A stretch of DNA of 57,464 nt from Eubacterium sp. (GTDB taxonomy: Bacteria > Bacillota > Clostridia > Lachnospirales > Lachnospiraceae), in NCBI GenBank assembly GCA_024696635.1, contig JAILGP010000172.1, positions 1 to 57,464 on the forward strand, written 5' to 3'. Below are positions 27,941-36,028 of this stretch, piece after piece. The position numbers and the translations under genes are program-made. The notes under the pieces are model-generated. The model did not search any database, had not been told where the DNA came from, and saw only the letters and a program-made list of their open reading frames with translations. Position 1 is the first letter of the stretch, and each line of letters opens with the position of its first letter.

Positions 27941-29476
27941 ATGTCAGACATTCTATCCCTTAGCGCTGTAGAGCTGGGTAAGAAAATAGCTGGTGGAGAG
28001 ATAAGCTCGCTTGAAGCTACCAAGGCTTACCTGGATGCAATAGGTGCTAAAGATAAAGAAATAAATGCATATATAACGGTTGATACAGCTGGTGCCCTAA
28101 AGGCTGCAGAGGAAGCTGATAAGAAAATAGCTGCCGGCCAGCTTACAGGACCCCTTGCAGGTGTTCCGGTTGCCATCAAGGACAACATGTGTATAGAAGG
28201 AACTCTTACAACCTGTGCATCACATATACTTGATAACTTTGTACCAACCTATACTTCAACTGCTGTTGAAAAGCTTAAGGCAGCTGGAGCCATAGTCCTT
28301 GGAAGAACAAATATGGATGAGTTCGCCATGGGAAGCACCACAGAGACTTCCTACTTTGGCCCAACAAAAAATCCACGTGATCTGACCCGCGTACCAGGTG
28401 GTTCATCAGGTGGTTCTGCCGCTGCTGTAGCCGCAAATGAATGCGCCGCAGCCCTTGGTTCAGATACTGGTGGTTCCATTCGTCAGCCTGCATCCTTCTG
28501 CGGAGTAACAGGAATCAAGCCAACCTACGGAAGAGTATCCCGTTATGGACTTATAGCCTACGGCTCATCTCTTGATCAGATTGGTCCTCTTGGTAAAAAT
28601 GTTACTGACTGCGCAACTGTTTTAGAGATAATATCCGGCTACGATCCAAAGGATTCCACATCTGCAGGTGGAGATAAGGAATCCTCCGGAGATCCAAGAA
28701 CCACAGATATTAAGTTTACTGAGGCTCTTGTGGATGACGTAAAGGGAATGAAAATCGGTGTTCCAAGAGACTATTTCCTTGAGGGTATTGATGAGGATGT
28801 TAAGAAGGCTGTACTTGATGCGGCCGAGGTATTTAAGTCTAAGGGAGCTATAGTAGAGGAATTTGACCTTGGTATGGTTGAATATGCAATTCCTGCTTAC
28901 TATGTAATAGCCTGTGCCGAGGCTTCTTCAAACCTTGAAAGATTTGATGGAGTTAAGTATGGTTACAGAACAAAGGACTATACAGATCTTCATAACATGT
29001 ATAAGAAAACACGTTCAGAAGGCTTTGGTCCTGAGGTTAAGCGTCGTATCATGCTTGGTTCCTTTGTTCTTTCGTCAGGTTACTATGATGCTTACTATGT
29101 AAAGGCTCTTAGGGTAAAGGCTCTGATCAAGCAGGCGTTTGACAAGGCATTTGAAAAGTACGATGTAATACTTGGACCTGTAGCTCCAACCTCAGCTCTT
29201 AAGCTTGGAGAATCCTTAAGTGATCCTATTCAGATGTACCTTGGTGATATATATACCGTATCTGTAAATCTTGCAGGACTTCCTGGAATCTCTCTTCCAT
29301 GTGGTGAGGATAAGGAAGGACTTCCTATTGGTCTTCAGCTTCTGGGCCAGACCTTTGATGAGAAGAAGATTATACAGGCAGCTTATACCTATGAAAATTA
29401 TAGATTAAATAATATGAAACTTGGCTGTGATCAGGCCCTTGGCTTACTTAGTGCACAGTCTGGAAAGGAGGCCTAA
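27941..29476 (+). CDS. gatA: Asp/Glu-tRNA amidotransferase subunit A (amidase)
   Basis: 511 residues from ATG 27941, chosen for AAAGGAGAAA 6 bases upstream rather than the earlier GTG at 27917. Amidase-signature Ser-cisSer-Lys triad: K80 (VAIKDN), S155 (GGSSGGSAA) and the Ser of GSDTGGSIRQP. It frees ammonia from glutamine, which passes to GatB for amidation of Asp-tRNA-Asn or Glu-tRNA-Gln. It sits 2 bases before gatB. Confidence 0.96.
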   Translation: MSDILSLSAVELGKKIAGGEISSLEATKAYLDAIGAKDKEINAYITVDTAGALKAAEEADKKIAAGQLTGPLAGVPVAIKDNMCIEGTLTTCASHILDNFVPTYTSTAVEKLKAAGAIVLGRTNMDEFAMGSTTETSYFGPTKNPRDLTRVPGGSSGGSAAAVAANECAAALGSDTGGSIRQPASFCGVTGIKPTYGRVSRYGLIAYGSSLDQIGPLGKNVTDCATVLEIISGYDPKDSTSAGGDKESSGDPRTTDIKFTEALVDDVKGMKIGVPRDYFLEGIDEDVKKAVLDAAEVFKSKGAIVEEFDLGMVEYAIPAYYVIACAEASSNLERFDGVKYGYRTKDYTDLHNMYKKTRSEGFGPEVKRRIMLGSFVLSSGYYDAYYVKALRVKALIKQAFDKAFEKYDVILGPVAPTSALKLGESLSDPIQMYLGDIYTVSVNLAGLPGISLPCGEDKEGLPIGLQLLGQTFDEKKIIQAAYTYENYRLNNMKLGCDQALGLLSAQSGKEA

Positions 29477-29478
29477 TC

Positions 29479-31038
29479 ATGTCAAAAGAATATGAAGTAA
29501 TGATCGGCCTCGAGGTACATGTGGAGCTGAATACCAAAACCAAGATATTCTGCGGCTGTTCTACTGCATTTGGCGGAGCCCCAAATACACATGTATGCCC
29601 TGTATGCTCAGGTATGCCGGGTTCACTTCCTGTACTTAACAAGGAGGTTGTAAATAAGGCTATATCAGTTGGTCTTGCAACTAACTGCCATATAACAAGA
29701 AATTCAAAGTTTGACCGTAAGAATTATTTCTATCCAGATAATCCACAGAATTATCAGATATCACAGCTTTACTATCCAATCTGCCGTAATGGTCATGTGG
29801 AGATAGAGGTTGATAATCCTGATGGAATTGACAGTCAGGAAATGCATACTCTCTGGGTAGATGGCGAGACAGATGACAAATGTAAATTAATAACAGACTC
29901 TGAAAGAATAGAGAAGGGAAAAGCTCTTGCAACCTACAAGAAGGCTGTTCGTATCCATGAGATACATATGGAAGAGGATGCCGGAAAGCTGGTGCATGAC
30001 GCCTTCACAGATGAGACATGGGTTGATTTTAACCGTTCAGGTGTACCTCTTATCGAGATAGTTTCTGAGCCTGATATGCGTTCTGCTGATGAGGTTATTG
30101 CTTACCTTGAGAAGCTTCGTGAGACAGTACAGTACCTTGGAGCTTCTGACTGCAAGCTTAATGAGGGTTCCATGAGAGCCGATGTAAACCTTTCAATCAG
30201 GGAAAAGGGTTCAGATAAGTATGGAACAAGAACAGAGTCCAAGAACCTTAATTCCTTCAGGGCAATCAAGAGATGTATAGAAGCTGAAATCGAGCGCCAG
30301 ATTGATATAATAGAGGAAGGCGGCAAGGTTGTACAGGAAACTCGTCGTTGGGATGATGAAAAGGGTTATTCATATCCAATGCGTTCCAAGGAAGATGCAC
30401 AGGATTACAGATATTTCCCGGATCCAGACCTTGTTCCACTTGTAATTAGTCAGGAGTGGATAGATAATATAAGAGATGCACAGCCAGAGCTTCGTAATGC
30501 AAAGAAGATCCGTTATAAGGAGGAACTTGGACTTCCTGATTATGATGTGGACCAGATAACAAGCGAAAAGGCGCTGGCCGACCTCTTTGAAGAGGCTGTA
30601 GCTGAGGGGGCTGATCCAAAGAAGACCTCTAACTGGCTTATGGTTGAGACCCAGAGACTTATGAAGGAAAATAATCTGGATGCAGACCAGCTTAAGTTCT
30701 CAGGTACAAATCTTGCTAAGCTTGTAAAGCTTGTGGAAGCAAAGGAAATAAATAATGCTGTTGCAAAGGAAGTCTTTGAGAAGGCTGTATTCATGGATAA
30801 TCTTGATCCTGAAAAATATGTGGCAGACAATAACCTTTCCACAAAGGCAGATTCCGGTCAGCTTCAGGAGGTAATAAAGAGAGCTATTGAGGCAAATCCT
30901 AAGGCTGTTGAAGATGTAAAGAATGGTAAGGGTAAGGCAATTGGCGCAATCGTTGGATTTGTTATGAAGGAAATGAAGGGCAAATGTGATCCAGCCGAGG
31001 CCAACCGTCTTATTGCTGAAGAGCTTGCTAAGATGTAA
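29479..31038 (+). CDS. gatB: Asp/Glu-tRNA amidotransferase subunit B
   Basis: 519 residues. EVMIGLEVHVELNTKTKIFC, the Cys set CGC and CPVC (about residues 28-47, the zinc site), the kinase-like central domain with HMEEDAGKLVH and DFNRSGVPLIEIVSEPD, then the helical and YqeY-like tail ending IGFVMKEMKGKCDPAEANRLI-like. It phosphorylates the misacylated aminoacyl-tRNA and amidates it with ammonia from GatA. AAGGAGG precedes the ATG. Confidence 0.97.
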   Translation: MSKEYEVMIGLEVHVELNTKTKIFCGCSTAFGGAPNTHVCPVCSGMPGSLPVLNKEVVNKAISVGLATNCHITRNSKFDRKNYFYPDNPQNYQISQLYYPICRNGHVEIEVDNPDGIDSQEMHTLWVDGETDDKCKLITDSERIEKGKALATYKKAVRIHEIHMEEDAGKLVHDAFTDETWVDFNRSGVPLIEIVSEPDMRSADEVIAYLEKLRETVQYLGASDCKLNEGSMRADVNLSIREKGSDKYGTRTESKNLNSFRAIKRCIEAEIERQIDIIEEGGKVVQETRRWDDEKGYSYPMRSKEDAQDYRYFPDPDLVPLVISQEWIDNIRDAQPELRNAKKIRYKEELGLPDYDVDQITSEKALADLFEEAVAEGADPKKTSNWLMVETQRLMKENNLDADQLKFSGTNLAKLVKLVEAKEINNAVAKEVFEKAVFMDNLDPEKYVADNNLSTKADSGQLQEVIKRAIEANPKAVEDVKNGKGKAIGAIVGFVMKEMKGKCDPAEANRLIAEELAKM

Positions 31039-31097
31039 GGCTTGGAAATATAGTGTAAAGTTAAATGTAGAATTATATAAAAATAAGGAGAAACAGA

Positions 31098-32183
31098 ATG
31101 AAAACATATCTCGTAACAGGTGGAGCTGGATTTATAGGATCTAATTATATTCATTATATGTTTGATAAATATGGTGATGATATTCGTATCATTAACGTAG
31201 ATAAGCTTACTTATGCAGGAAATCTTGAGAACCTTAAGGATATAGAAGCAAAGGAAAACTATACCTTCGTAAAGGCTGATATCTGCGATAAGGATGCCAT
31301 TATGAAAATCTTTGAAGAGAATGAGATTGACAGAGTGGTACATTTTGCGGCAGAGTCACATGTAGACCGTTCAATAAAGAATCCTGAAGTTTTTGTAAAG
31401 ACAAATGTACTTGGTACAGCTGTTATGCTTAACTCAGCTAAGGCTGCATGGGAGAATGAGGACGGAAGCTTCAAGGAGGATAAGAGATTCCTTCATGTTT
31501 CTACAGATGAGGTATATGGTTCACTTCCAGATGATCCAGATGCATATTTCTATGAGACAACACCAATCGATCCACACAGCCCATATTCATCAAGTAAGGC
31601 ATCATCAGACCTTCTTGTTAAGGCTTATGTTGATACATATCATTTCCCTGCAGTTATCACAAACTGCTCAAATAACTATGGTGCATATCAGTTCCCAGAG
31701 AAGCTGATTCCCCTTATCATCAATAATGCACTTTCAGGAAAGAAACTTCCTGTATATGGCGATGGTAAGAATGTACGTGACTGGCTCTATGTTATGGACC
31801 ATGCTAAGGGTATAGATATGGCAACTGAAAAGGGTAGAATCGGAGAGAGATACAACATCGGTGGCCACAATGAGAAGCAGAATATTGAGATAATCAATAT
31901 CATCATCGAGACACTTCAGGAGCTTCTTCCAGACTCAGATCCTCGTAAGGCAAATGTTACTAAGGATCTTATTACATACGTTTCAGACCGTAAGGGACAC
32001 GACCGTCGTTATGCTATAGCTCCTGATAAGATCAAGGCTGAAATCGGCTGGTATCCTGAGACTATGTTCAAGGATGGAATCCGTCTTACAATCAAGTGGT
32101 ATCTTGAAAATGAAGAGTGGATGAAGAATGTAACAAGTGGCGATTATCAGAAGTATTATGAAGGAATGTATTCAAACAGATAA
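31098..32183 (+). CDS. rfbB: dTDP-glucose 4,6-dehydratase
   Basis: 361 residues. VTGGAGFIGSNYIHY, ADICD, FAAESHVDRSI, VSTDEVYGSL, YSSSKASSDLL (catalytic Tyr-x3-Lys) and NCSNNYGAYQFPEKLIP are the RmlB hallmarks. It turns dTDP-glucose, made by RfbA, into the 4-keto-6-deoxy intermediate. It follows gatB by 59 bases with AAGGAGAAA, so it may share the aspS-gat transcript. The stop codon (32181) lies inside a 15-base tandem duplication. Confidence 0.96.
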   Translation: MKTYLVTGGAGFIGSNYIHYMFDKYGDDIRIINVDKLTYAGNLENLKDIEAKENYTFVKADICDKDAIMKIFEENEIDRVVHFAAESHVDRSIKNPEVFVKTNVLGTAVMLNSAKAAWENEDGSFKEDKRFLHVSTDEVYGSLPDDPDAYFYETTPIDPHSPYSSSKASSDLLVKAYVDTYHFPAVITNCSNNYGAYQFPEKLIPLIINNALSGKKLPVYGDGKNVRDWLYVMDHAKGIDMATEKGRIGERYNIGGHNEKQNIEIINIIIETLQELLPDSDPRKANVTKDLITYVSDRKGHDRRYAIAPDKIKAEIGWYPETMFKDGIRLTIKWYLENEEWMKNVTSGDYQKYYEGMYSNR

Positions 32184-32207
32184 TATATAAAAAGATAATA
32201 TATAAAC
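32178..32207 (+). repeat. 15-base tandem duplication spanning the rfbB stop codon
   Basis: AGATAATATATAAAA at 32178-32192 and AGATAATATATAAAC at 32193-32207. The TAA stop of rfbB (32181-32183) is in the first copy. Confidence 0.9.
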
Positions 32208-32229
32208 ATTTAAGAAATGGCGTGAAATC

Positions 32230-32979
32230 ATGACAATGCTTACAATAGTTATGCCTTGTTATAACGAGGGGCAACGAATATACAGAAACTTAATAGAGAC
32301 GGCGACTCAGGTAGAAAAATTCTGCCATAGTTTTAAGATAGTAGTTGTAAATGACGGCAGTAATGATGAAACAGAGTCAGAGATTAGAAGAGCCATTGCC
32401 AGGGATAGGAGAATTGCTTGTATATCCTATAAGAAAAACCGTGGTAAGGGTTATGCTGTAAGAAGAGGCATCATGGCTTCAAATTCTATGTATACAGCAT
32501 TTCTCGATGCCGACCTGGAGCTTCCACCATATCTGCTGGGGGGCTTCATGAAAAAAATGGAGGAGGAGCCTATTGATATTGTTATAGGTTCCAAGCTTCA
32601 TCCTGATTCTCAGGTGGAATATCCATTTTTCAGAAAGCTGATGAGTATGGGATATTACTGGTTTATTAAAATTCTTTTCGGACTGAATTTGAGAGATACT
32701 CAGACGGGTATTAAGCTTTTTAAAACCGAAGTGGCAAAGCACATAATGAAGCATGTGAGAACTGGTGGCTATTCCTTTGATATAGAGACTCTTGCCATAG
32801 CTGATAAGGCTGGATATAGTATAGAGGAAATGCCTGTTGTTGTGAATTTCTCACGTAACAAGGACAGCAAATCAAAAATAAAGGTAAGAAGCATATATGA
32901 TATGGTTAGGGATTCACTGAGAATCAAAATGTATGTTTCTAAGTTGAAACTGAATTCTGGAGGACTATCAGATGGCTAG
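32230..32979 (+). CDS. GT2 glycosyltransferase, polyprenyl-phosphate glucose/mannose synthase type
   Basis: 249 residues. LTIVMPCYNEGQRIYRNL, VVNDGSNDET, GKGYAVRRGI, DADLELPP (DxD equivalent) and DTQTGIKLFKTEVA are typical of dolichyl- or polyprenyl-phosphate sugar synthases. It would load a sugar on undecaprenyl phosphate at the inner membrane face. Two close ATG codons (32230 and 32236) exist; the ribosome binding site is weak. It overlaps the LCP gene by 8 bases, so the two are probably made together, which supports a role in wall-polymer assembly. Confidence 0.85.
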   Translation: MTMLTIVMPCYNEGQRIYRNLIETATQVEKFCHSFKIVVVNDGSNDETESEIRRAIARDRRIACISYKKNRGKGYAVRRGIMASNSMYTAFLDADLELPPYLLGGFMKKMEEEPIDIVIGSKLHPDSQVEYPFFRKLMSMGYYWFIKILFGLNLRDTQTGIKLFKTEVAKHIMKHVRTGGYSFDIETLAIADKAGYSIEEMPVVVNFSRNKDSKSKIKVRSIYDMVRDSLRIKMYVSKLKLNSGGLSDG

Positions 32980-34165
32980 AAGGTCATATGATGATATTGA
33001 TGAGGAATTGGCAGACAAGCTGGATAATCCCCCTAGTTCTAAGAAAAAGAAGAGAAGGCGGAGAAGAGTCAGCCCATTGGTAAAATGGGGAATAGCATTT
33101 ATCGTTGAACTTATACTCATAATGATTTTGGGCTACGGTTTCGTGAAGGCTTTGGTTCATGACAAGTACCGTAAGTTTAATCATGTGGAGGATATGCAGG
33201 TTGAGGACCTGGAGATAAATGAAGGAATCAGTGAAGAGTTGGACAGTTATACCAATATTGCCCTATTTGGAATTGATGCCAGGGACAATTCTCTTGGAAA
33301 GGGAAGCCGCAGCGACGCAATTCTCATTGCAAGTATCAATAATGATACAAAAAAAATAAAGCTTCTGTCAGTATATAGAGATACCTTACTTCAGGTATCT
33401 AAGGAAGATGGAACGTCGGTTACCACAAAGGTTAATTCGGCTTATGCTTATGGCGGACCGGAGCTTGCAGTTCAGACTCTTAATAAGAATCTGGACCTTA
33501 ATATCACGGAATATGTAACCCTTAATTGGGAGGCTTTAACGCGTACTATTGACGCGCTTGGAGGAATCACAGTCCATATTGAGGAAAATGAACTTGATAC
33601 CCTTAATGGTGTTCTTGCGGAGCAGATTGCCGTAAATGGTATCAATTCTGATGGTGTTTATGAAACGGGCTATGTGATACTGAACGGTGCTCAGGCTACG
33701 GCCTATTCGAGAATCAGAAGTACTGATCAGGGCGATATAACACGTACAGAGCGTCAGCGCGAGGTTGTGGAAGCTATGCTTACCAAAGCCAAGCAGTCTG
33801 ATATTATGACCCTTAATTCTATAATAGACCAGGTTTTTCCTTATGTGGGTACATCCATAACAGAGGAACAAATCTATGAGCTGGTTAAGGGAGTGACTTC
33901 CTACGAATTAGAAGGCAGCGTAGGATTTCCGGTTGAGTGGGAGTTTTATTCCACAGAAACCAAGGGCTCATGTATAGCGCCAGTTGATCTTACTGAAAAT
34001 GTTATAGCCATGCAAAAGTATCTTTTTAATACTAGTGGCTATGTTCCAACTAAGACCGTGCAGGGAATCAGCGCAATGATTACTGCAGAAACTGGTTTTG
34101 GCAGCCAGGGACCAATTACAATTCCTGAACCTGAGGAAGAGGATCAGGGGCAGGAATCAGAATAA
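32972..34165 (+). CDS. LytR-CpsA-Psr (LCP) family wall-polymer ligase
   Basis: 397 residues. A cytoplasmic N-terminus with a long run of Lys/Arg (about 23-31), one membrane helix (about 38-60) and an extracytoplasmic LCP domain (about 93-265) with NIALFGIDARD, SRSDAILIASI and SVYRDTLLQV, followed by a Glu-rich tail. The family transfers teichoic-type or capsule polymers from the lipid carrier to peptidoglycan. GGAGG inside the end of the upstream GT2 gene gives the start. It is the natural last step for the polymer made by the 950-21491 cluster. Confidence 0.9.
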   Translation: MARRSYDDIDEELADKLDNPPSSKKKKRRRRRVSPLVKWGIAFIVELILIMILGYGFVKALVHDKYRKFNHVEDMQVEDLEINEGISEELDSYTNIALFGIDARDNSLGKGSRSDAILIASINNDTKKIKLLSVYRDTLLQVSKEDGTSVTTKVNSAYAYGGPELAVQTLNKNLDLNITEYVTLNWEALTRTIDALGGITVHIEENELDTLNGVLAEQIAVNGINSDGVYETGYVILNGAQATAYSRIRSTDQGDITRTERQREVVEAMLTKAKQSDIMTLNSIIDQVFPYVGTSITEEQIYELVKGVTSYELEGSVGFPVEWEFYSTETKGSCIAPVDLTENVIAMQKYLFNTSGYVPTKTVQGISAMITAETGFGSQGPITIPEPEEEDQGQESE

Positions 34166-34201
34166 AAGGTCGAAGCAATACAAATTTATAACGATTATAT
34201 T

Positions 34202-34237
34202 ATGCCGGATGGGTTATTAGGGAGGCCAGTCCGGCAT
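34202..34237 (+). promoter_or_regulatory. Inverted repeat in the phosphofructokinase leader
   Basis: ATGCCGGA and TCCGGCAT (8 bp) 20 bases apart; a second possible stem GGTCC/GGACC follows at about 34249-34271. There is no T run after the first; an A run follows the second. It may end the LCP transcript or regulate the next gene. Confidence 0.4.
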
Positions 34238-34302
34238 TGATATGTATAGGTCCGGAATCAGAGGCTGGACCAAAAAAATTAATATACCGGGAGACAAATA
34301 TC

Positions 34303-35583
34303 ATGAGTAACATTATAGTAGCACAGTCAGGGGGGCCAACATCTGCTATAAATGCATCGTTGATTGGAGTGGTAAGAGCAGCCAGAGAGAGTGAGACATA
34401 TGATAAGATATATGGTGCTCTTCACGGTATTAGTGGGGTGATAAATGAGGATTTTCTGGATATGACAGATTTATCTGATGATGTAATTATCAGAACACCT
34501 GCCTCTTATCTGGGATCCTGCAGGGTGAAAATGCCTATGGTTTCACCAGAGGATGAGACTTATAAAAAGGTCTTTGAAATTTTTGGAAAATATGATGTCG
34601 GAGCATTTTTCTATATAGGTGGAAATGACTCCATGGACACAGTGGATAAGCTTAGTAAATATGCAAAGCTTATAGGAAGTAATATCCGTTTTGCCGGAGT
34701 TCCTAAAACCATTGATAATGATCTTGTTAATATAGATCATACTCCGGGTTATGGTTCGGCGGCTAAGTTTATAGCTTCAACTATGCTGGAAATAGGCTAC
34801 GATACAGCAGTATATGAAGCTCAGTGTGTAACTATAGTGGAAATAATGGGTAGAAATGCAGGCTGGCTTACAGCTGCTGCAGCTCTTGCCAGAAATGAGT
34901 ACAATCCTACACCTCAACTTGTTTATCTGCCAGAGGTTAATCATTCTGTAGATGAATTTATAGATGATGTGAAGAGGGTTCTGGAGAAGACCAATAATGT
35001 GGTAGTGGCCGTATCTGAAGGCATGAAGGATAAGGATGGCAATTACTTGACAGCATCAGATGCAAAAGAGGATAAATTTGGTCATGCCCAGCTTTCAGGT
35101 GTTGGTAAATATCTTGAATCAGTTGTAATAGACAGACTTGGAATAAAATGCAGATCTGTGGAGCTTAATATTCTCCAGAGATGTGCTGGACATATGGCTT
35201 CAGAAACTGATCTTTCTGAGGCAGAGAACCTTGGCTGGTATGCAGTCGAGAAAACAATAGAAGGAAACACCGGGTTCATGGCTTCTATTAAAAGGGTAGA
35301 TAAGGTAGATGGTATTATGGATCTGGATGCTTCTGTAAAGGATGAGTATTCAGTAAGCTTTTATATGGTAGAACTGGATTCTATAGCAAATCAGGAACGC
35401 TGTGTTCCTAGAAATTGGATAAATGAAGCAGGTAATGATGTTACTGATGAGATGCTGGATTATATAAGGCCACTCATACAGGGAGAGATGGAAATCTCTT
35501 ACAAAAACGGGCTTCCAATTTATACGCCAATACCTCATTTGACGTCAAATTATACTTGCAATAAAGCTAATCAAATACTATAA
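34303..35583 (+). CDS. Phosphofructokinase, probably pyrophosphate-dependent
   Basis: 426 residues from ATG 34303, chosen for GGGAG about 10 bases upstream; earlier in-frame starts have no ribosome binding site. IIVAQSGGPTSAINASL is the N-terminal phosphate loop. GGNDSMDT carries Asp (D109) at the place where ATP-dependent enzymes have Gly, and GVPKTIDND carries Lys (K135) in place of their Gly. In the PFK family this Asp/Lys pair marks enzymes that use pyrophosphate. GYGSAAKF and EIMGRNAGW follow. It phosphorylates fructose-6-phosphate in glycolysis and would be reversible. The promoter of the 6S RNA overlaps its 3' end. Confidence 0.9.
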   Translation: MSNIIVAQSGGPTSAINASLIGVVRAARESETYDKIYGALHGISGVINEDFLDMTDLSDDVIIRTPASYLGSCRVKMPMVSPEDETYKKVFEIFGKYDVGAFFYIGGNDSMDTVDKLSKYAKLIGSNIRFAGVPKTIDNDLVNIDHTPGYGSAAKFIASTMLEIGYDTAVYEAQCVTIVEIMGRNAGWLTAAAALARNEYNPTPQLVYLPEVNHSVDEFIDDVKRVLEKTNNVVVAVSEGMKDKDGNYLTASDAKEDKFGHAQLSGVGKYLESVVIDRLGIKCRSVELNILQRCAGHMASETDLSEAENLGWYAVEKTIEGNTGFMASIKRVDKVDGIMDLDASVKDEYSVSFYMVELDSIANQERCVPRNWINEAGNDVTDEMLDYIRPLIQGEMEISYKNGLPIYTPIPHLTSNYTCNKANQIL

Positions 35584-35584
35584 T
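35556..35584 (+). promoter_or_regulatory. Sigma-A promoter of the 6S RNA
   Basis: TTGCAA, 17 bases, TATAAT, lying across the stop codon of the phosphofructokinase gene. Confidence 0.75.
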
Positions 35585-35591
35585 TAAGTTA

Positions 35592-35790
35592 TCTTAATAA
35601 GATAAAGAATTAAATGTCTGGGATGTCCGACAACTCCTGCATATTTTGAACCTACATATATTTATAGGGAGCATTGTTACACATAGCAGATGACCGGCCT
35701 CCATTGAGTGGACTTCAGAAACTATGGTACTCGCACCCACTTGGCGTCCGTTAGGCGTCAAAAAGTAGGAGCCGGCATCTTGGATGTTTA
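35592..35790 (+). ncRNA. ssrS: 6S RNA
   Basis: A structured non-coding RNA between a good promoter and a terminator. AAATGTCTGGGATGTC (35612) can pair over its full 16 positions, with G-U pairs, with GGCATCTTGGATGTTT (about 35774-35789); CTCCT (35634) with AGGAG (35767) continues this closing stem. The 5' side of the central region has TTTTGAACCTAC, a small hairpin and TAGGGAGC, as in Firmicute 6S RNAs. 6S RNA imitates an open promoter and sequesters sigma-A RNA polymerase. Identity is from pattern memory and pairing, not from a covariance search. Exact ends are approximate. Confidence 0.78.
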
Positions 35791-35805
35791 ATCGTTAGTA
35801 GGATG

Positions 35806-35833
35806 GCTTAACGTATTTGCGCTAAGCTTTTTT
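35806..35833 (+). terminator. Terminator of the 6S RNA
   Basis: GCTTAACG and CGCTAAGC (one A/C mismatch) with loop TATTTG, followed by TTTTTTT. Confidence 0.85.
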
Positions 35834-35867
35834 TATTAGTAAAAGTTTCGGATACTGATTATATGAT

Positions 35868-36001
35868 TCGAATAAGAGATATAATTTTTGAAATATAATT
35901 TTCGAGATATATTTTTTGAGATGAAATTTTTAAGATATAATTTTCAAGATATATTTTTGAGATGAAATTTTTAAGATATATTTTTTGAGATATATTTTTA
36001 A
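35868..36001 (+). repeat. AT-rich degenerate tandem repeat, about 14 bases per unit
   Basis: About nine units of the type GATATATTTTTTGA / GATGAAATTTTTAA follow one another up to the ribosome binding site of the next gene. No gene is seen here. Confidence 0.8.
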
Positions 36002-36028
36002 GGATTATTATAAGATCGGAGAAAGGAT

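Noticed and set aside
34249-34275. GGTCCGGAA resembling the signal-recognition-particle RNA core
   Set aside because: The matching GGAAGCAG and closing helix are missing and the region is too short.
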